Source of the DNA: Ceratotherium simum simum
Taxonomy: Eukaryota > Chordata > Mammalia > Perissodactyla > Rhinocerotidae
Assembly (NCBI RefSeq): GCF_000283155.1
Contig: NW_004454225.1
Location: forward strand, 5,909,232 to 5,973,231
Length of the DNA stretch: 64,000 bases
Direction of reading: 5' to 3'
In this document: in pieces, positions 1 through 10,800 of the stretch
Layout of the letters: the number at the start of each line of letters is the position of its first letter
Position numbering within the stretch: the first letter of the stretch is position 1
Translations under genes and position numbers: made by a program
The notes under the pieces: model-generated
Seen by the model: the letters and a program-made list of their open reading frames with translations, nothing else
The model's database searches: none
Told to the model about the DNA's origin: nothing

Positions 1-356
1 GGGTGGGGGGATGGTATCTCGACTACAAGATTCTCTGTGTCAGGGGCATCGTGCCACAGACACGTAGGATCCTGGAAAACCAAGACCTTTTATTTCCGTG
101 TAAATCCTTGAGTTTCCCTGAATCAGAAGTGGCCTAACTTTGCTTTAGGGCTTTTAAGTAGGCTTTTAAGTAGGCATAACATCCCAAATCCACCCTCTAG
201 GAATTTATCAGATTGGGATTAGAAGTGACCCTGACATTTTACCAGGCAGAGGGTGTTATTGTACGAGATCTGCCTTTTGTTTGGTTTTTGTTCTGTTTGT
301 GTTGGCTTGTCTTCACACTGATGCGATGTCTGTGTGCCTTGGTTTTATTCCTACAG
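1..356 (+). other. PNPLA3: PNPLA3 intron 7, 3' part
   Basis: This is intronic sequence upstream of the PNPLA3 exon at 357. It ends in a good acceptor (pyrimidine-rich stretch, then ctacag at 351..356). I see no gene or clear repeat in it. The exon number assumes the nine-exon human gene. Confidence 0.6.
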
Positions 357-461
357 ACTAGTGACGTGGCTTCCGGATATTCCTGACGACATCCAGTGGC
401 TGCAGCAGATAACCTCCCAGATTTGTTCTCGAGTGATGACGCGTCTGCTCCCCACGTCCAG
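357..461 (+). CDS. PNPLA3: PNPLA3 penultimate coding exon (exon 8)
   Basis: PNPLA3 (adiponutrin) is a patatin-like lipid-droplet acyl hydrolase/transacylase acting on triglyceride and retinyl esters in liver and fat. This exon encodes part of the C-terminal region, well after the patatin catalytic domain, which lies outside the window. The frame opens at 358 and reads LVTWLPDIPDDIQWLQ, then ITSQICSRVMTRLLPTS. This strongly resembles the known tail of human PNPLA3 (WLPD.PDD..WLQ..TSQ..TRV...LLP.S). The acceptor is ctacag and the donor is AG|gtagat at 461/462. The exon holds 104 in-frame bases plus one carried-over base, and passes an AG to the next exon to make Arg. No frameshift or stop lies inside it. 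The identification rests on recalled similarity to the human protein and on SAMM50 being the next gene. Confidence 0.88.
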
Positions 462-1869
462 GTAGATGATTTGGCTGTGGGTGTGTGGGTCTGACAGGCA
501 CCCCTTTCATCCCATCAGGCCTCATGTGCCATTCTAGAGATACCACTGGGCGCCGGACGGGTGGGAAGGAGTTTATCCTTTAGTGCAGGGGGCCCTGTCT
601 TGTGGGAGGCAGCTGAGTAAAGCAGAGGTCCCTGTGCGTCTGCTGAAAGCTCACGCAGACCTGCCTGCGCAGGGGGCTATGGAGTGGGAAGGCGCGGGGC
701 AGTGTGGCCGTTGGAGCCCGGTTTTGATGGCAGAGCTGAGAGCTGGATGATAAGGCAGGGGAGGGGCAGAGGGGACGGGTGCAGGTCAGGGAACGTCACA
801 CAGCATTGGTTTGCCTGAGGGAAGGACCTCTGGATCACTGCAGCCCAGGGAGGGGGTGAGGGCATGGAGCCAGAGGCAGGACCAGGCCAGCTTCCTGTGT
901 GCACTGGGGACGGGGTGCTTGTTAGTGCAGATTCCCCACCGACCTCAGACTTGCTGCCTCCCGGTCTTGGTGTGGAGTCCTGCCATCTGCCTTGTTAACA
1001 TGGCCCAGGTGGGCTGCTTCTCTCTGAATTCTGAAAACTGATTCAGAGCAAGGCGGCCTTCATTCCAGTTACGAGGGTGGGATCTTATCCTGAAAATCGT
1101 GGGCCTCAGCTTCTCACCTGTTCAATGGGGCTGACCCTCATCTCCTCATTGGGTTTCTCTGAGGCTTTTGGGAGCCCCTGGCACAGTACTGGACACATGG
1201 TGGGCACTCAGGAGACGGGGCCTCAGTTGTTACTGCTATTGGCAGACATGGAAAGGTTTAAGTAGGGAGTGGAAGGGTCTGGTCTGCACTGGGAAATGAG
1301 TGGAGTGGCCATGGGGAGGAGGCTGCATCATGGGGCCTGACTGGCAGCAGGCTCCACGGCAAGAGGGCAGCTGCACTGGCCTAGGCGAGGACAAGGGGGC
1401 CTGTTCTCACAGGCCTGAGAGGTGGGGACTGAGAGGTGTCCATAGGCTCCAGGGCCAGAAGGAGGTACCAGCTGCAAGCCCTGGGGCCTACTCTCATCCC
1501 AAGGGAATGGGACAGCCAGTGAGGAGGAGGAGGCCTGGGGGATGGAGGTGCAGGCTGTGGAAGGGCACCCTGGCGGGCGAGCTGGTTTGTGTGGGGGAAA
1601 CTGATGGGCTCCATCATGCCTGTGGATATCCAGTGGGAGGTGGCCAGGTGGCTGGAAGGGCCACAGGCTTGGAGGCCCCAGATGGTGACATCAGCCCAGC
1701 ACTGAGGGGCAGAGGAAGCTGTGGCTTTGGGCTGGGCCGCCCAGCAGTGCCCAGAGTGTGCAGGGTGGTACAGTCAGCGTTGGCCAGCAGTGTTCATCCG
1801 TCCTCACTGAGATGGAAGACCTCAGAGTGGCAGGGCAGCAGCTGAGTTAGTGTTCTTCACTTGTTTCAG
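462..1869 (+). other. PNPLA3: PNPLA3 last intron
   Basis: Intron between the last two coding exons, with donor gtagat and acceptor ttgtttcag at 1861..1869. A reverse-oriented MIR-like fragment lies around 1075..1215. The rest is GC-moderate unique sequence. The 181-residue open frame at 1300..1845 has no recognisable protein and looks accidental. Confidence 0.75.
1075..1215 (-). repeat. MIR-like SINE fragment
   Basis: On the + strand it shows the typical MIR reverse signature: cctcagcttctcacctgt, then caatggggctga, then cctggcacagtactggacac and gggcactcag. It is an old and diverged copy with approximate ends. Confidence 0.55.
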
Positions 1870-1990
1870 ATCCCAAACGCTGGCAAGCAGCCAACAGCCC
1901 CCGCCCCAACAGAAACCAGAACACAATGGGCACTACTGGCCTCCCCACCCCGCGGTGGACCCGGATGCCGCCCTGTGGACAGTCCAGTAG
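1870..1990 (+). CDS. PNPLA3: PNPLA3 last coding exon (C-terminus)
   Basis: The first base completes the Arg codon split from the upstream exon. The frame then reads SQTLASSQQPPPQQKPEHNG and continues to a TAG at 1988..1990, about 39 residues after the junction. The start (R-S-Q...SSQQ) matches the human last exon. Further on, the sequence no longer follows the human protein. A stretch resembling the human tail (PVEAKAEAARQSIF) is still readable from 1984 but in a different frame, and that frame meets its own TAG. The C-terminus is therefore shorter than in human PNPLA3 and partly novel. This tail is poorly conserved and lies outside the catalytic patatin domain, so the protein is probably still functional. 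The frame difference could be an indel in this lineage, an indel in the primate lineage, or a sequence error. Confidence 0.8.
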
Positions 1991-2660
1991 AGGCCAAAGC
2001 CGAGGCTGCCCGGCAATCCATCTTCTAGTCCAGCCTGACCTCCTGTAGCAGAGTGTCTGCGGGGTGGGGAGGGCCTGCCCCTTCCCCATGTTTCCAGTGG
2101 AGAAGAGTTTCTGAGTCATTTGAGGAGGCAAGTCTAGGACGTTCTTTCAGAGGTGCTAGACCCTTGCGATCTTTGTGCAGCTACCTCTGCAGGGCCTTTT
2201 AGTGCCCCGTGGCAGTGACCTACAGAGTCCGGCCTCTGTGCTGAATTTATGGTTTATTGAAACCAAAGGCAATCAATTTTGTTATTATGAAAAGCTACTA
2301 AGCTCTTTGGGTGTACATGGTGGTTCAGAGCTTAAGGAAACCTATTATTTAAGCATCTGAGTCAGTGAGCTCAGTTGGTTGAGAAACGGCTCCAGGAAGC
2401 CCCACGTGGAGGGTCCGTGGCCGACTCTGTCTTGCAGCCCTCTCCACCGTCCTGGCGGCGCGAGGTTCCTAGGATGGCCAGTGTTTGGATGGAGGGGAAC
2501 CTATGGCTGGGGGCTGGGCTGCCCTTTGTGCAGTCTCGGGGTTTGGAAGGAAGAGAGAAGGGTGACCCCATCTCCCCGTACAGGAATCTGTCAGTGCTGT
2601 GGGAGGGGGTGCCATCCTTCTCCAAGGAGGGCACTGCCAGTCAGAAGGCATTAAAATAAC
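1991..2660 (+). other. PNPLA3: Probable PNPLA3 3' UTR
   Basis: Sequence following the PNPLA3 stop. The first plausible polyadenylation hexamer is ATTAAA at 2650..2655, followed by AT-rich sequence. A later AATAAA at about 4150 is an alternative. The true 3' end cannot be fixed from sequence alone. Open frames on both strands in 2370..2660 have no recognisable product. Confidence 0.45.
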
Positions 2661-3210
2661 TTATTTGCATTTTGGAACACCTTCTTGACCTAGCCTAAAT
2701 ATTTGATAAAGAGTTTTATATAAAATATAAGGACATCTTATTATCTGTTGAATTATGTAATATGTGAATCAGTGAGATTAACAGAATAAGCCTTAAAAGA
2801 AAATCTGGTGCATCAACAGTCACCTCGGCCCCCCAGGCGGGAGCCCAACACAACAGCAGAGCTTCTGTCCGTGCTTGTTTTCCTCACTCCCTTCTCCCTG
2901 TCCTCTCTACTCCCACAGCCTTAATGCAGACAAGCAAGAGACAGCGACCTGCCTTCTCCCCGGGTGTGGTAATTTGTTGGCAGGCACAGTGGAATGGGAC
3001 TCAAGGTGAAATGTGTGTGTCTATTTTTCTTACTTATGCATTCAAGTATTACAAAAAGAAAAGAAACAATGGTAAGCTCAAAATCCTAAATGCTGGCACA
3101 GAAAGCTGCTACTTCCACCTACTTTGTGTAAGTATCCTGGAGTCGAAGAACCAGCAAGTTCAGACCAACTAATCTATTGCAAAGATGGCGCTCTTAAAAA
3201 AAGAATGTGG

Positions 3211-3381
3211 GGGGCCAGCCTGGTGGTGTAGTGGTTAAGTTCGTGCGCTCCACTTCGGCGGCCCAGGGTTCGCAGGTTCAAATCCCAGGCGGGGACCAAC
3301 ATACCACTCATCAAGCAAAAAGAAAAAGATAGGCAACGGATGTTGGCTCAGGGCCAATCTTCCTCACCCCAAAAAAGAAAA
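3211..3381 (+). mobile_element. ERE-like tRNA-derived SINE, short form
   Basis: It begins ggggccagcctggtggtgta and has an A-box-like tggtgtagtggttaagt. It has a perfect-looking B box, ggttcaaatcc, and one tail module (ggatgttggctcagggcc..cttcctcacc) before an A-rich tail. It is flanked by a direct repeat ending in aaagaatgtgg, ending at 3210 on the left and 3396 on the right, the expected target-site duplication. The middle module found in most other copies is missing. Confidence 0.88.
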
Positions 3382-6299
3382 AAAAAAAGAATGTGGTTCT
3401 AGGGGCAAACTCTATATGAGCCTGTTCTCTTGAGCTGTGATGAGATGGTGAACTCCTAGAAGGCAGGGACTGCTTGTGAAAATATGGGGTCATCGCCTAG
3501 CGCATGGAAGCCTCCCTTTGGGGCTCCTTGCATCTCCAGGGGCCTTCTATTCTGGTGGCACTCACCGCCTAAGTGAGGTAAGGGCTGGTGAGTGGTGGGC
3601 TCCTCCAGCCACCTGGGCCTCAGACCTGTCCCCTTGCTGAGCTGGCCTGAGGGTGGGGGAGGCCATGCCTGACCCCCACCTGGACTCCTGAGAACATACC
3701 CTCACACCTTCCCCTGAGCTCCCGACTCTCAGGTCTCCCAGTTATCTGTCGTCTGTTGGAACCACAGCATAGGTCACTAGCACATATGACCACACATGAG
3801 CTGTATTTTACAGTAACCAACATGTTTCTGTACAGACATATACACTAGTTCGGTAATTGTTATTAGGAAAGAAATATGTGAAATGGCTGATAGGATTACA
3901 TGGGACTTACTTTCCTACTACTTTTTGAAATTGTTCAACCTTCTTACAATGAGCGTATATTCTATAATTTTTTAAAAATGTCTCCTAAGACAAGGAGGTA
4001 TAACACTCTTAGAAATGGCCAAGGCTTCCCTCCTGGCCTGTGCCTTAAATGGCACCCCATGCCCACTCCCCCTGCCCCTGCACCTCCCCAGCACTGCTGG
4101 GGTTTCTCCTCAGCATAGAAGAACAATCTTAAGTTTCCCCTACCTTACCTAATAAAACGCTCCCTCTATTTATGGTCCATTTACGCTTTGGAATACTCCA
4201 CTACCAGGAATGATCAGTGTGTGGTCTATTTAATGCCAGGGAGCAACAGTCTATTTGGTAAACAGCAAAACCTGGTGCGGAGCACAATCCCAGTTAAAAC
4301 AAGAAATGTGTGGGTGTGTATATGTGTATATACAGAAAAAAGACTGAAAGGATACATACCAAAGTACTGATAGTGGTTATCATTATGCCAATAATTATAT
4401 TTGATTTGTTGTGCTGATATATGTTTTCCAAATTCCTATGGTGAACATGGATTACTTTCATCAGAAAATAACTCATAATAAATGTGATTTTTAAAACGCT
4501 TTCCCGCGTCTCTGCATCTTTTCCAAGGGCTGTGGCGTTGCTTCTCTTCCCTCGCCGCCAAACTCCCTGAAAACACCCCCTTCCTCAAGGTTTATGGCCC
4601 CACCAGGCCTGGGGGCCTCCACATGCTCTGTCTGGACACTGTGGACCAGACTTGCCCTGAATCCCTCTCCTTCCTCTGGGACCCTAGACTCTTCTCCATC
4701 CTGAGAGCTGGGCTTTTCCCCAAGGCCCAGACGTGCCTGCTCTCCTGAGAGTTCACAGCTGCTCCTGGGAGGCCTCACTGGCTCCCAGGACCCCCCAGTC
4801 TCTGGCTCAGGTGAGGGTCGGGCCCACCAACCCCCCGCCAGCTCCCCCTGGCCATCCGTGAGCAGCACCCCAACGTAACCCCTCCAGTGCAGAGCTCCTC
4901 AGCTCTCTCATCAGCTGCCCTGTGTCTGTCAGCTCCCAGTCACCCGAGCCAGGAACCAGGGACTCATGGAACCCGTCCTTCCTCCCTCCTCCAGCTGGCC
5001 CCAGTCCTGCCACATCCACCTCCACTTAAAGGTCCCTGGAATGCAGCCTCTTGTCCCCTGCCCGCTGACCCTGGCTGCTGCAGCAACGTCCCAGCGGGTG
5101 GGGCGCCGCCTGTAACCTGCCTGGGGCAGTCCGTAGGCCCAGACCTCGTCCAGTCCCTCCCACGGCCTCAGCCCCCAGAAGCTGCTTCCCTCCTGCCTCC
5201 CCAGGCCTCACCCCCGACACACACACACATCCAGTGTGCAGTTCCAGCAGAGGCTCAGGGCCTCATCCTCCAGTCGCCCCCCTGCACACCCTGGGCCCCC
5301 ACCTTGTAGAGTGCCCTCCCCGTGCTCCCTCCTCTCACCGGCTCACCTTCACTCCTCAGGTGCTGGGAGAGGTAGCGCTGGGAGACAGGTGAGGAGGAAA
5401 GGGACAAAGAAACAAGGGTGGCGGTCCCTGGGAGCCCATGCCACAGGGTGTCCCAAACTAAGAGGTGGGTGACCTCTGTGGGCATCTGTGGGAAGACCCA
5501 GCATCCCTTCCTCATGACCTCTGAGATTGGGGTTTGATTTTATTAGGGGAACCAGGGGAGTCACTAAACGGCCTTTCAGCTTGTGATGGGACCAGATCAA
5601 CACTTGATAAACCAAGTTTTCTAGAATGCTGGCGTCTTGCAAATGTCACCAGCTGATCTGATCAGTTAGGACTGGCCGGGTTATGCTGCATTTAACAAAG
5701 ACTCCCAAAAGGTTTATTTCTCACTCATGCTACATGCCCATCAGACTTGGCTGGCCCAGCCCAAACTGTCCCACCATCTGGAGGGTCACTGATCGCTGTT
5801 CTTTTTTTTGGTGGGGGGGAGGGAAGAAATGCTGCGCTTAAAGGTTTTCATCCAGAAGTGACACCTATCCCTTCTGCTCACAACATGTTGACCAAAGCAA
5901 GTCACAAGGATGGGGGCTGGGAAATGCAATTCTACCTTTTGTCCAAAAAAGGAGCACCGGAAATGCTGGGGAACAGCACCCCTGAAGGCCACAGAAAGCC
6001 TCAACAACCCATAACAAAGTCTCCATGACCAATAAATTCAGGAAATACTGGGTTAAAGACAGTCAAACAGGTCTATGTACTGCAGGACTTCTCAGAGCCT
6101 TTAATATGCTAATGTACATTGTGACTGTCAGAGATGGTGTCTGAGGGTAAAGCTGTGACTTTGTGTTCCTGATGTATCCTCTGTCACCCTGGCCCAGTGC
6201 CTTTGACACAACAGGCTCTCAAATATTTGGCTCAGGACTCTTGTTGCAATCTGCAGGTCAACCTCATGGTTTATCTTTAAGAGGCTTCCTCAGGAAGAT

Positions 6300-6440
6300 A
6301 ATCCAGTTTATTAAATGTTGACAATGTGCCAGGCCCCATGCTTTATCTCATTAAAACCTCAGTACACCATTATGCCTCAGGAACTGCTATCAACCTCATT
6401 TTACAGATGAGAACACTGAGGCTCAGGGAACTGGCAGAAT
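6300..6440 (+). repeat. MIR-like SINE fragment
   Basis: It contains aatgtgccaggcccc, then cctcattttacagatgag, then cactgaggctcaggga, in the order of the MIR core. The ends are approximate. Confidence 0.65.
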
Positions 6441-7099
6441 GAATTTCGAATAAGTGTCCTGCTTGTGTGATTTGTGCTTAAAATTTGCTCAGTCTCCTAG
6501 ATTATCTTTGGAAATCTCTGTCACAGTTTTCACACCTAAAATAGCCTTTTAAGTCTGAGCTAGGGGTCAGCGAAACCCCAAAAGTCTCACTTCGGTGGCC
6601 AGGAGCAGGTTTCTGGGGCCCCAGGAGCTGGGAAGACAGGTGGATAGGTCAACCTGCAAGGGTTGCGGTGAGGGAAGGATAGGGCCCTGGCAAGTGCTGA
6701 CTTCTGCCTCTATCTGGGCAAGAAAGGAAATGTGGGCTTTGAATTTTACCCCAGCGATGCTGGAGGCTTAGGGTGCTGCTATTTAAATGCAAAGACTGTC
6801 AGGGTCTCTGGGAGGAGGGGGGAGAAGAAAAGCAAGTGAAATGATACTCTGTTATCAGCAGCGGGTGGAAACAGTGGAAACATAAGTCCACACGATACTG
6901 ACAATCCTTCTCCTCTCATTTGTTTCCCTCATTGCATTTATCACAATGTAACTATTACTTATTACATATTATTATATGCCGTTTTTTCCACAGAGGGAGC
7001 TGTTGCCGCCACCAAAATAGAGCCCCAAGGCTGTCTCGTTCTCCTCTGTGAATGGCCCCCATCTGGACCCCAGGATGATTCTTATTAATATTAATTGTT

Positions 7100-7300
7100 G
7101 CAGTGGAATGGATACTGGTCGTTTACCCACTGCTCACTGAGTGCCCTGCCCTGTGGCGGGCGTTTTTACATTCCATCTCTCATGCACGAGCCCCTTTTAA
7201 TCCAACCCTGCGAAGGAAATATGACCATCACCTTCATTTTGCCAACGAGGAGACTGAGCCCCAGGGGGTTTCAGTGACTGAAAGGGTCCGTGCGGCCAGC
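7100..7300 (+). repeat. MIR-like SINE fragment
   Basis: It contains ctcactgagtgccctgccc, then ccttcattttgccaac, then gaggagactgagccccag, matching the MIR order. It lies just upstream of the SAMM50 CpG-rich promoter. The ends are approximate. Confidence 0.6.
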
Positions 7301-7701
7301 AGGAGGGGAGCAGGCGCCCACCCGGGTTTGGGCATCTCCAGATGCTGCCCGCTGGGTGTAGCGAACCTGGGCGCTTTACCCGAGCGTGGGTACAAGCGCA
7401 GCACCCACCGGCCGGGGTGCCAGGAGGGGTAAGGTGGAGACGGGGGTGAAGCCCTGGAGCACCCACCAGCTGGTCTGGTGTCACCCAGGGGCAACTCCCG
7501 GCGCTCGCTCCCAGCGGACCCTCACACACACCCACGCTCCACGTGCCAGCGGCATCGCGGGCGTCATTGGACGCTCTGCGCTTGCGCCGTCTCCAGACCG
7601 CCAGGGCTTCCCGGCGTCCGTGTGAACATCCGGGTCACAGGTTCTTAAGGACCAATGAGCGGAGGCACCATAGCCAGGGGGCGGGGCGAAGGCGGGACAT
7701 C

Positions 7702-7755
7702 ATGGCCGCCCCCAGTGTACAGCGTCCGGGGGCTTCACTGTGGGTGTTTCACTGA
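7702..7755 (+). other. Possible upstream ORF in the SAMM50 5' leader
   Basis: An ATG with A at -3 and G at +4 opens a 17-codon frame that stops at 7753..7755, 98 bases before the SAMM50 start. It matters only if transcription starts upstream of 7702. The same ATGGCCGCC can instead be read as a YY1-type promoter motif. Confidence 0.3.
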
Positions 7756-7853
7756 CCGGCAGCTCCGCCACCGCGGACCCGCCCTCTGCCCTCCGCAACT
7801 GAGCCTTTGTCGGGTCCGGGCTGCTCTGCGAGGCGGCGGCCAGAGAGGGAACC

Positions 7854-7874
7854 ATGGGGACAGTGCACGCCCGG
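7854..7874 (+). CDS. SAMM50: SAMM50 coding exon 1
   Basis: Encodes residues 1-7 (MGTVHAR). The donor is CGG|gtaaga and the phase is 0. It lies in the CpG-rich promoter region. The start sits in a strong translation context (accATGG). Confidence 0.95.
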
Positions 7875-10800
7875 GTAAGAGGCCCAGCGACCTGCGGGCT
7901 GCGTGACCTCCGGCCGGGCGTCGCGGGGAGACGCTCTCGCGGCTGCGCCCGGGGTTTCCCTGTTGAGGGACCCCGAGGGCTGCGGGGCGCGGAGCCAGGC
8001 CGGGAGGAGGAGGCCGCAGAGAGGCCGCCGGCGGGTCCCGCAGCCCCCGAGCAGGAAACCGATACGAGAGGAGGCACGTGACTTGGCCAAGGTCACTCAG
8101 CGAGGCGGGGGCCCAGAAAGGACTGGCGAACTGAGTGATGGCCTGGAGCAGAGTGATAAGTTTCTGTCTCCATGGCTTGACATCTCTACCCTGAGCTTTC
8201 GGGCGTCTTCTCTTCTTACTAGTCTCCTCCAATCCCTCCCGCCCAGCCGCTGCTGGAGTGATGGCGGACTCCCAGGGCACGAGGTATCCTTTCAAGTCTT
8301 CCTGCCTGGGAGTCTCCCTTGCTGCTGTTTACAGTGCAAAGACGAATCCTCTCTGTGCTTTAGTTCCTCCTTTTAAAGTAGAGGCGGTAATAGTACCTAC
8401 TCACCAGGCCGTTGCAAGAGTTAAAAGACACGATGCATATAAAGTACTCGGGCGCCTGACGCGTACGGACTGCTTGCCAACTGTTTTCCTTTATCATAAT
8501 CTTAACTGAGGGCCAGAGAATGAGTATTTGTCCAAGGTCACACTGTTGTAACCTCAAAATGTTCCCCAAACTCAGACCTCCAGAGTCCTAGCCCTCAACA
8601 CGACTTTTGTACTACAACATGGATTGTTTCTCTTGCCCTGCTCAGAAGTTTTCAGTAGTTTCCCATTAGCTTCTGAAAGAGTTTAGCACAGACCGCGCAG
8701 CCTGGCGTGCAGAATTGGACTTATCTCCCCTTCGTAGATCGTTCATTCAAATGAAACAAAGTTGCTGTTCTGACACACTTTCTGAACTGCACTATGGCAT
8801 GCAGCTCCCCCTTCCATCACCCACCCCCGTCATTAGGTATCAAAATAGGCCAGTCTTGTAGAACTCAGTTTAGGTCACTTCCTGCATAAACCCCCTCCTG
8901 TCTCCTCCTCTCATTTGGATGTGCTGCCAACTTCCTTGACATTTTTTCTCTGGTGCCCTGTTAGCTCTGTTTGCATTTTTGTCTTATCCTTTTAGATTCT
9001 AAGTTCCTAGATGTTACAGTAGGAACTGCATCCCATTTGGCTTGCATCCCTTGTAGCATCTTGAGCACAGTGAGCATTCATTCATTTATTCAAGTAATAT
9101 TTACCAGTGGGCTACTATGTGCCTGGCACTGTAGTAGGTGGTAGGGATGCAGAAAACAAAAGTCTCTGCTTTTATTGAGTTCCTTTGATACTAAAATTGC
9201 TACTCCTTTGAGTAAAGAATTGACAAAAAGTGTTTTCAGTTCTTTAATTTGACCTTTACATTCCACTAGCCAGTGTTATTTGAACTTTTTTGGTCAGGGC
9301 TCACAGTAGGAAAACATTTTATATTTACTATCTAGGACCCTCATGCGTATGTGAAACAAAAGTTTTGTGAAACTACTCACCATTATTATCTGTTATGTTT
9401 TCGTATATTTTCTATTTGATTCCAGACTATATCACTTTAAAGATGCTGTTCATAACTCATTAAATTTATTTCATGTTCTGTCCCTTCAGTTAGCGCTGCC
9501 TTGAACAGTACCTGGCACGTGGTGTTCAATAAAATTTGTTGACTCACTGGTAGACTGATCTGCTTAAAGATTAGAGGCTAGATCCAAATATTTATTTTAA
9601 TTTATTTCAATAAACTCTTATCCCATGCCCACTCTTCCAGCCACTGGAATGTAAATTCTATGAGGGTAAGGATCTTATAAGTGCTTGTCACGTGGTTGGT
9701 TCTTAATATTGGGTGAATGAATGCATCTCTATTAGTAAAACAGTTAATTTAGGACATCAAGCTTTGATATAACTGTGAAATCGTAAAAACATTATCTCTT
9801 AAACTTCAAGTCTGAATTTCAGATTAAAGAATACAAATAGGTCTGGCAGGTCTTTGGTGAACTTTGCTTTATGCTTTGAAATTTTAGGAACCATAATGGA
9901 ATTTTTTTACCATAATGGAATATAAACTTTGTTCCTGGACGAAGAGTATTTGCTGAGCATTCACATTAAGTAGAGTGAATATGAGCGCATATTCCTAACC
10001 ATAGCATATATTCTGCATACAGAATTTGCACAAATTTAATATACTTTGTGTGCTATGTAAACTTAAATACAGAAAGCATATTCATGAAATGGTGCAGGTA
10101 AAAAGTTCCTATTTTAATGTGTTAATATTTTTGAGAAATATAGTAACAATTCAGTTTTTTAAATATTGCACAACAAAAATGAAAGGATAATGATATGAAA
10201 TAAATGATATATTCTTTGCCCAGCATTTTCTTCCCTTTTTTTTTTTGTTTGTGAGGAAGATCAGCCTTGAGCTAACATCCATGCCAATCCACCTCTTTTT
10301 TCCCCAAAGCCCCAGTAGATAGCTGTATGTCATAGTTGCACATCCTTCTAGTTGCTATATGTGGGACGCGGCCTCAGCATGGCCGGAGAAGCGGTGCGTC
10401 GGTGCGCGGCCGGGATCCGAACCCGGGCCGCCAGCAGCGGAGCGCGCGCACTTAACCGCTAAGCCACGGGGCTGGCCCCCTCGTCCCTTTTTTACTTATG
10501 TAAATATTCCACTTCAACCTCTATGAGGCAAGGACTTGGTCTGTCTTGTTCACTGCTGCATTCCCAGCTCTTAGCCCAGCGCTCAGCATACGGTAGGCAC
10601 TCAGTAAATACTCATTAAGTGAAAGAACAAAAGAAAACAATCATTCACCCATTCCACAAATAATTTGAGTACTTCTGATGTGCTGTGGAGGATAAAAATA
10701 AGAAAAAGAAAGAGTACCCATAAAGGTCATAAACTTCTCACGTCAGGAGGTGTCCCTGTAAAGCAGGGACTGATTCTGACTGGAGAAGACAGGGGTGGCT

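Larger units (their letters stand above)
2661..7500. other. PNPLA3-SAMM50 intergenic region
   Basis: No gene is recognised here. It holds one ERE-like SINE (3211..3381), MIR-like fragments near 6300..6440 and 7100..7300, an L2-like piece near 6120..6240, AT-rich unique sequence at 3840..4480, and a C-rich segment at 4500..5350. The C-rich segment gives many accidental open frames on both strands. Confidence 0.6.
7500..8080. promoter_or_regulatory. SAMM50: CpG-rich SAMM50 promoter, first exon and start of intron 1
   Basis: This is a dense CpG stretch spanning the SAMM50 start codon, typical of a housekeeping promoter. Visible candidate sites are an inverted CCAAT box (ATTGG, 7566..7570), an NRF1-like TGCGCTTGCGCC (7577..7588), CCAAT at 7652..7656, and a GC box GGGGCGGGGC (7677..7686). 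There is also a YY1-like ATGGCCGCC at 7702..7710. No TATA box is seen. NRF1 and YY1 sites are common in promoters of nuclear-encoded mitochondrial genes; their use here is inference. The transcription start probably lies between about 7660 and 7840. Confidence 0.75.

Noticed and set aside
1300..1845. 181-residue open frame between the PNPLA3 exons
   Set aside because: It is in an intron, with no homology recognised, low-complexity GC-rich composition, and shadow frames on the other strand.
7735..8295. 186-residue reverse open frame across the CpG-rich region as a divergent gene
   Set aside because: CpG-rich sequence lacks stops by composition. It is Arg/Pro/Ala-rich, with no domain and no splice evidence.
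10380..10470. tRNA gene suggested by the internal A and B boxes
   Set aside because: These boxes belong to the head of the ERE-like SINE, repeated twelve times here. No cloverleaf with intact acceptor stem was found.
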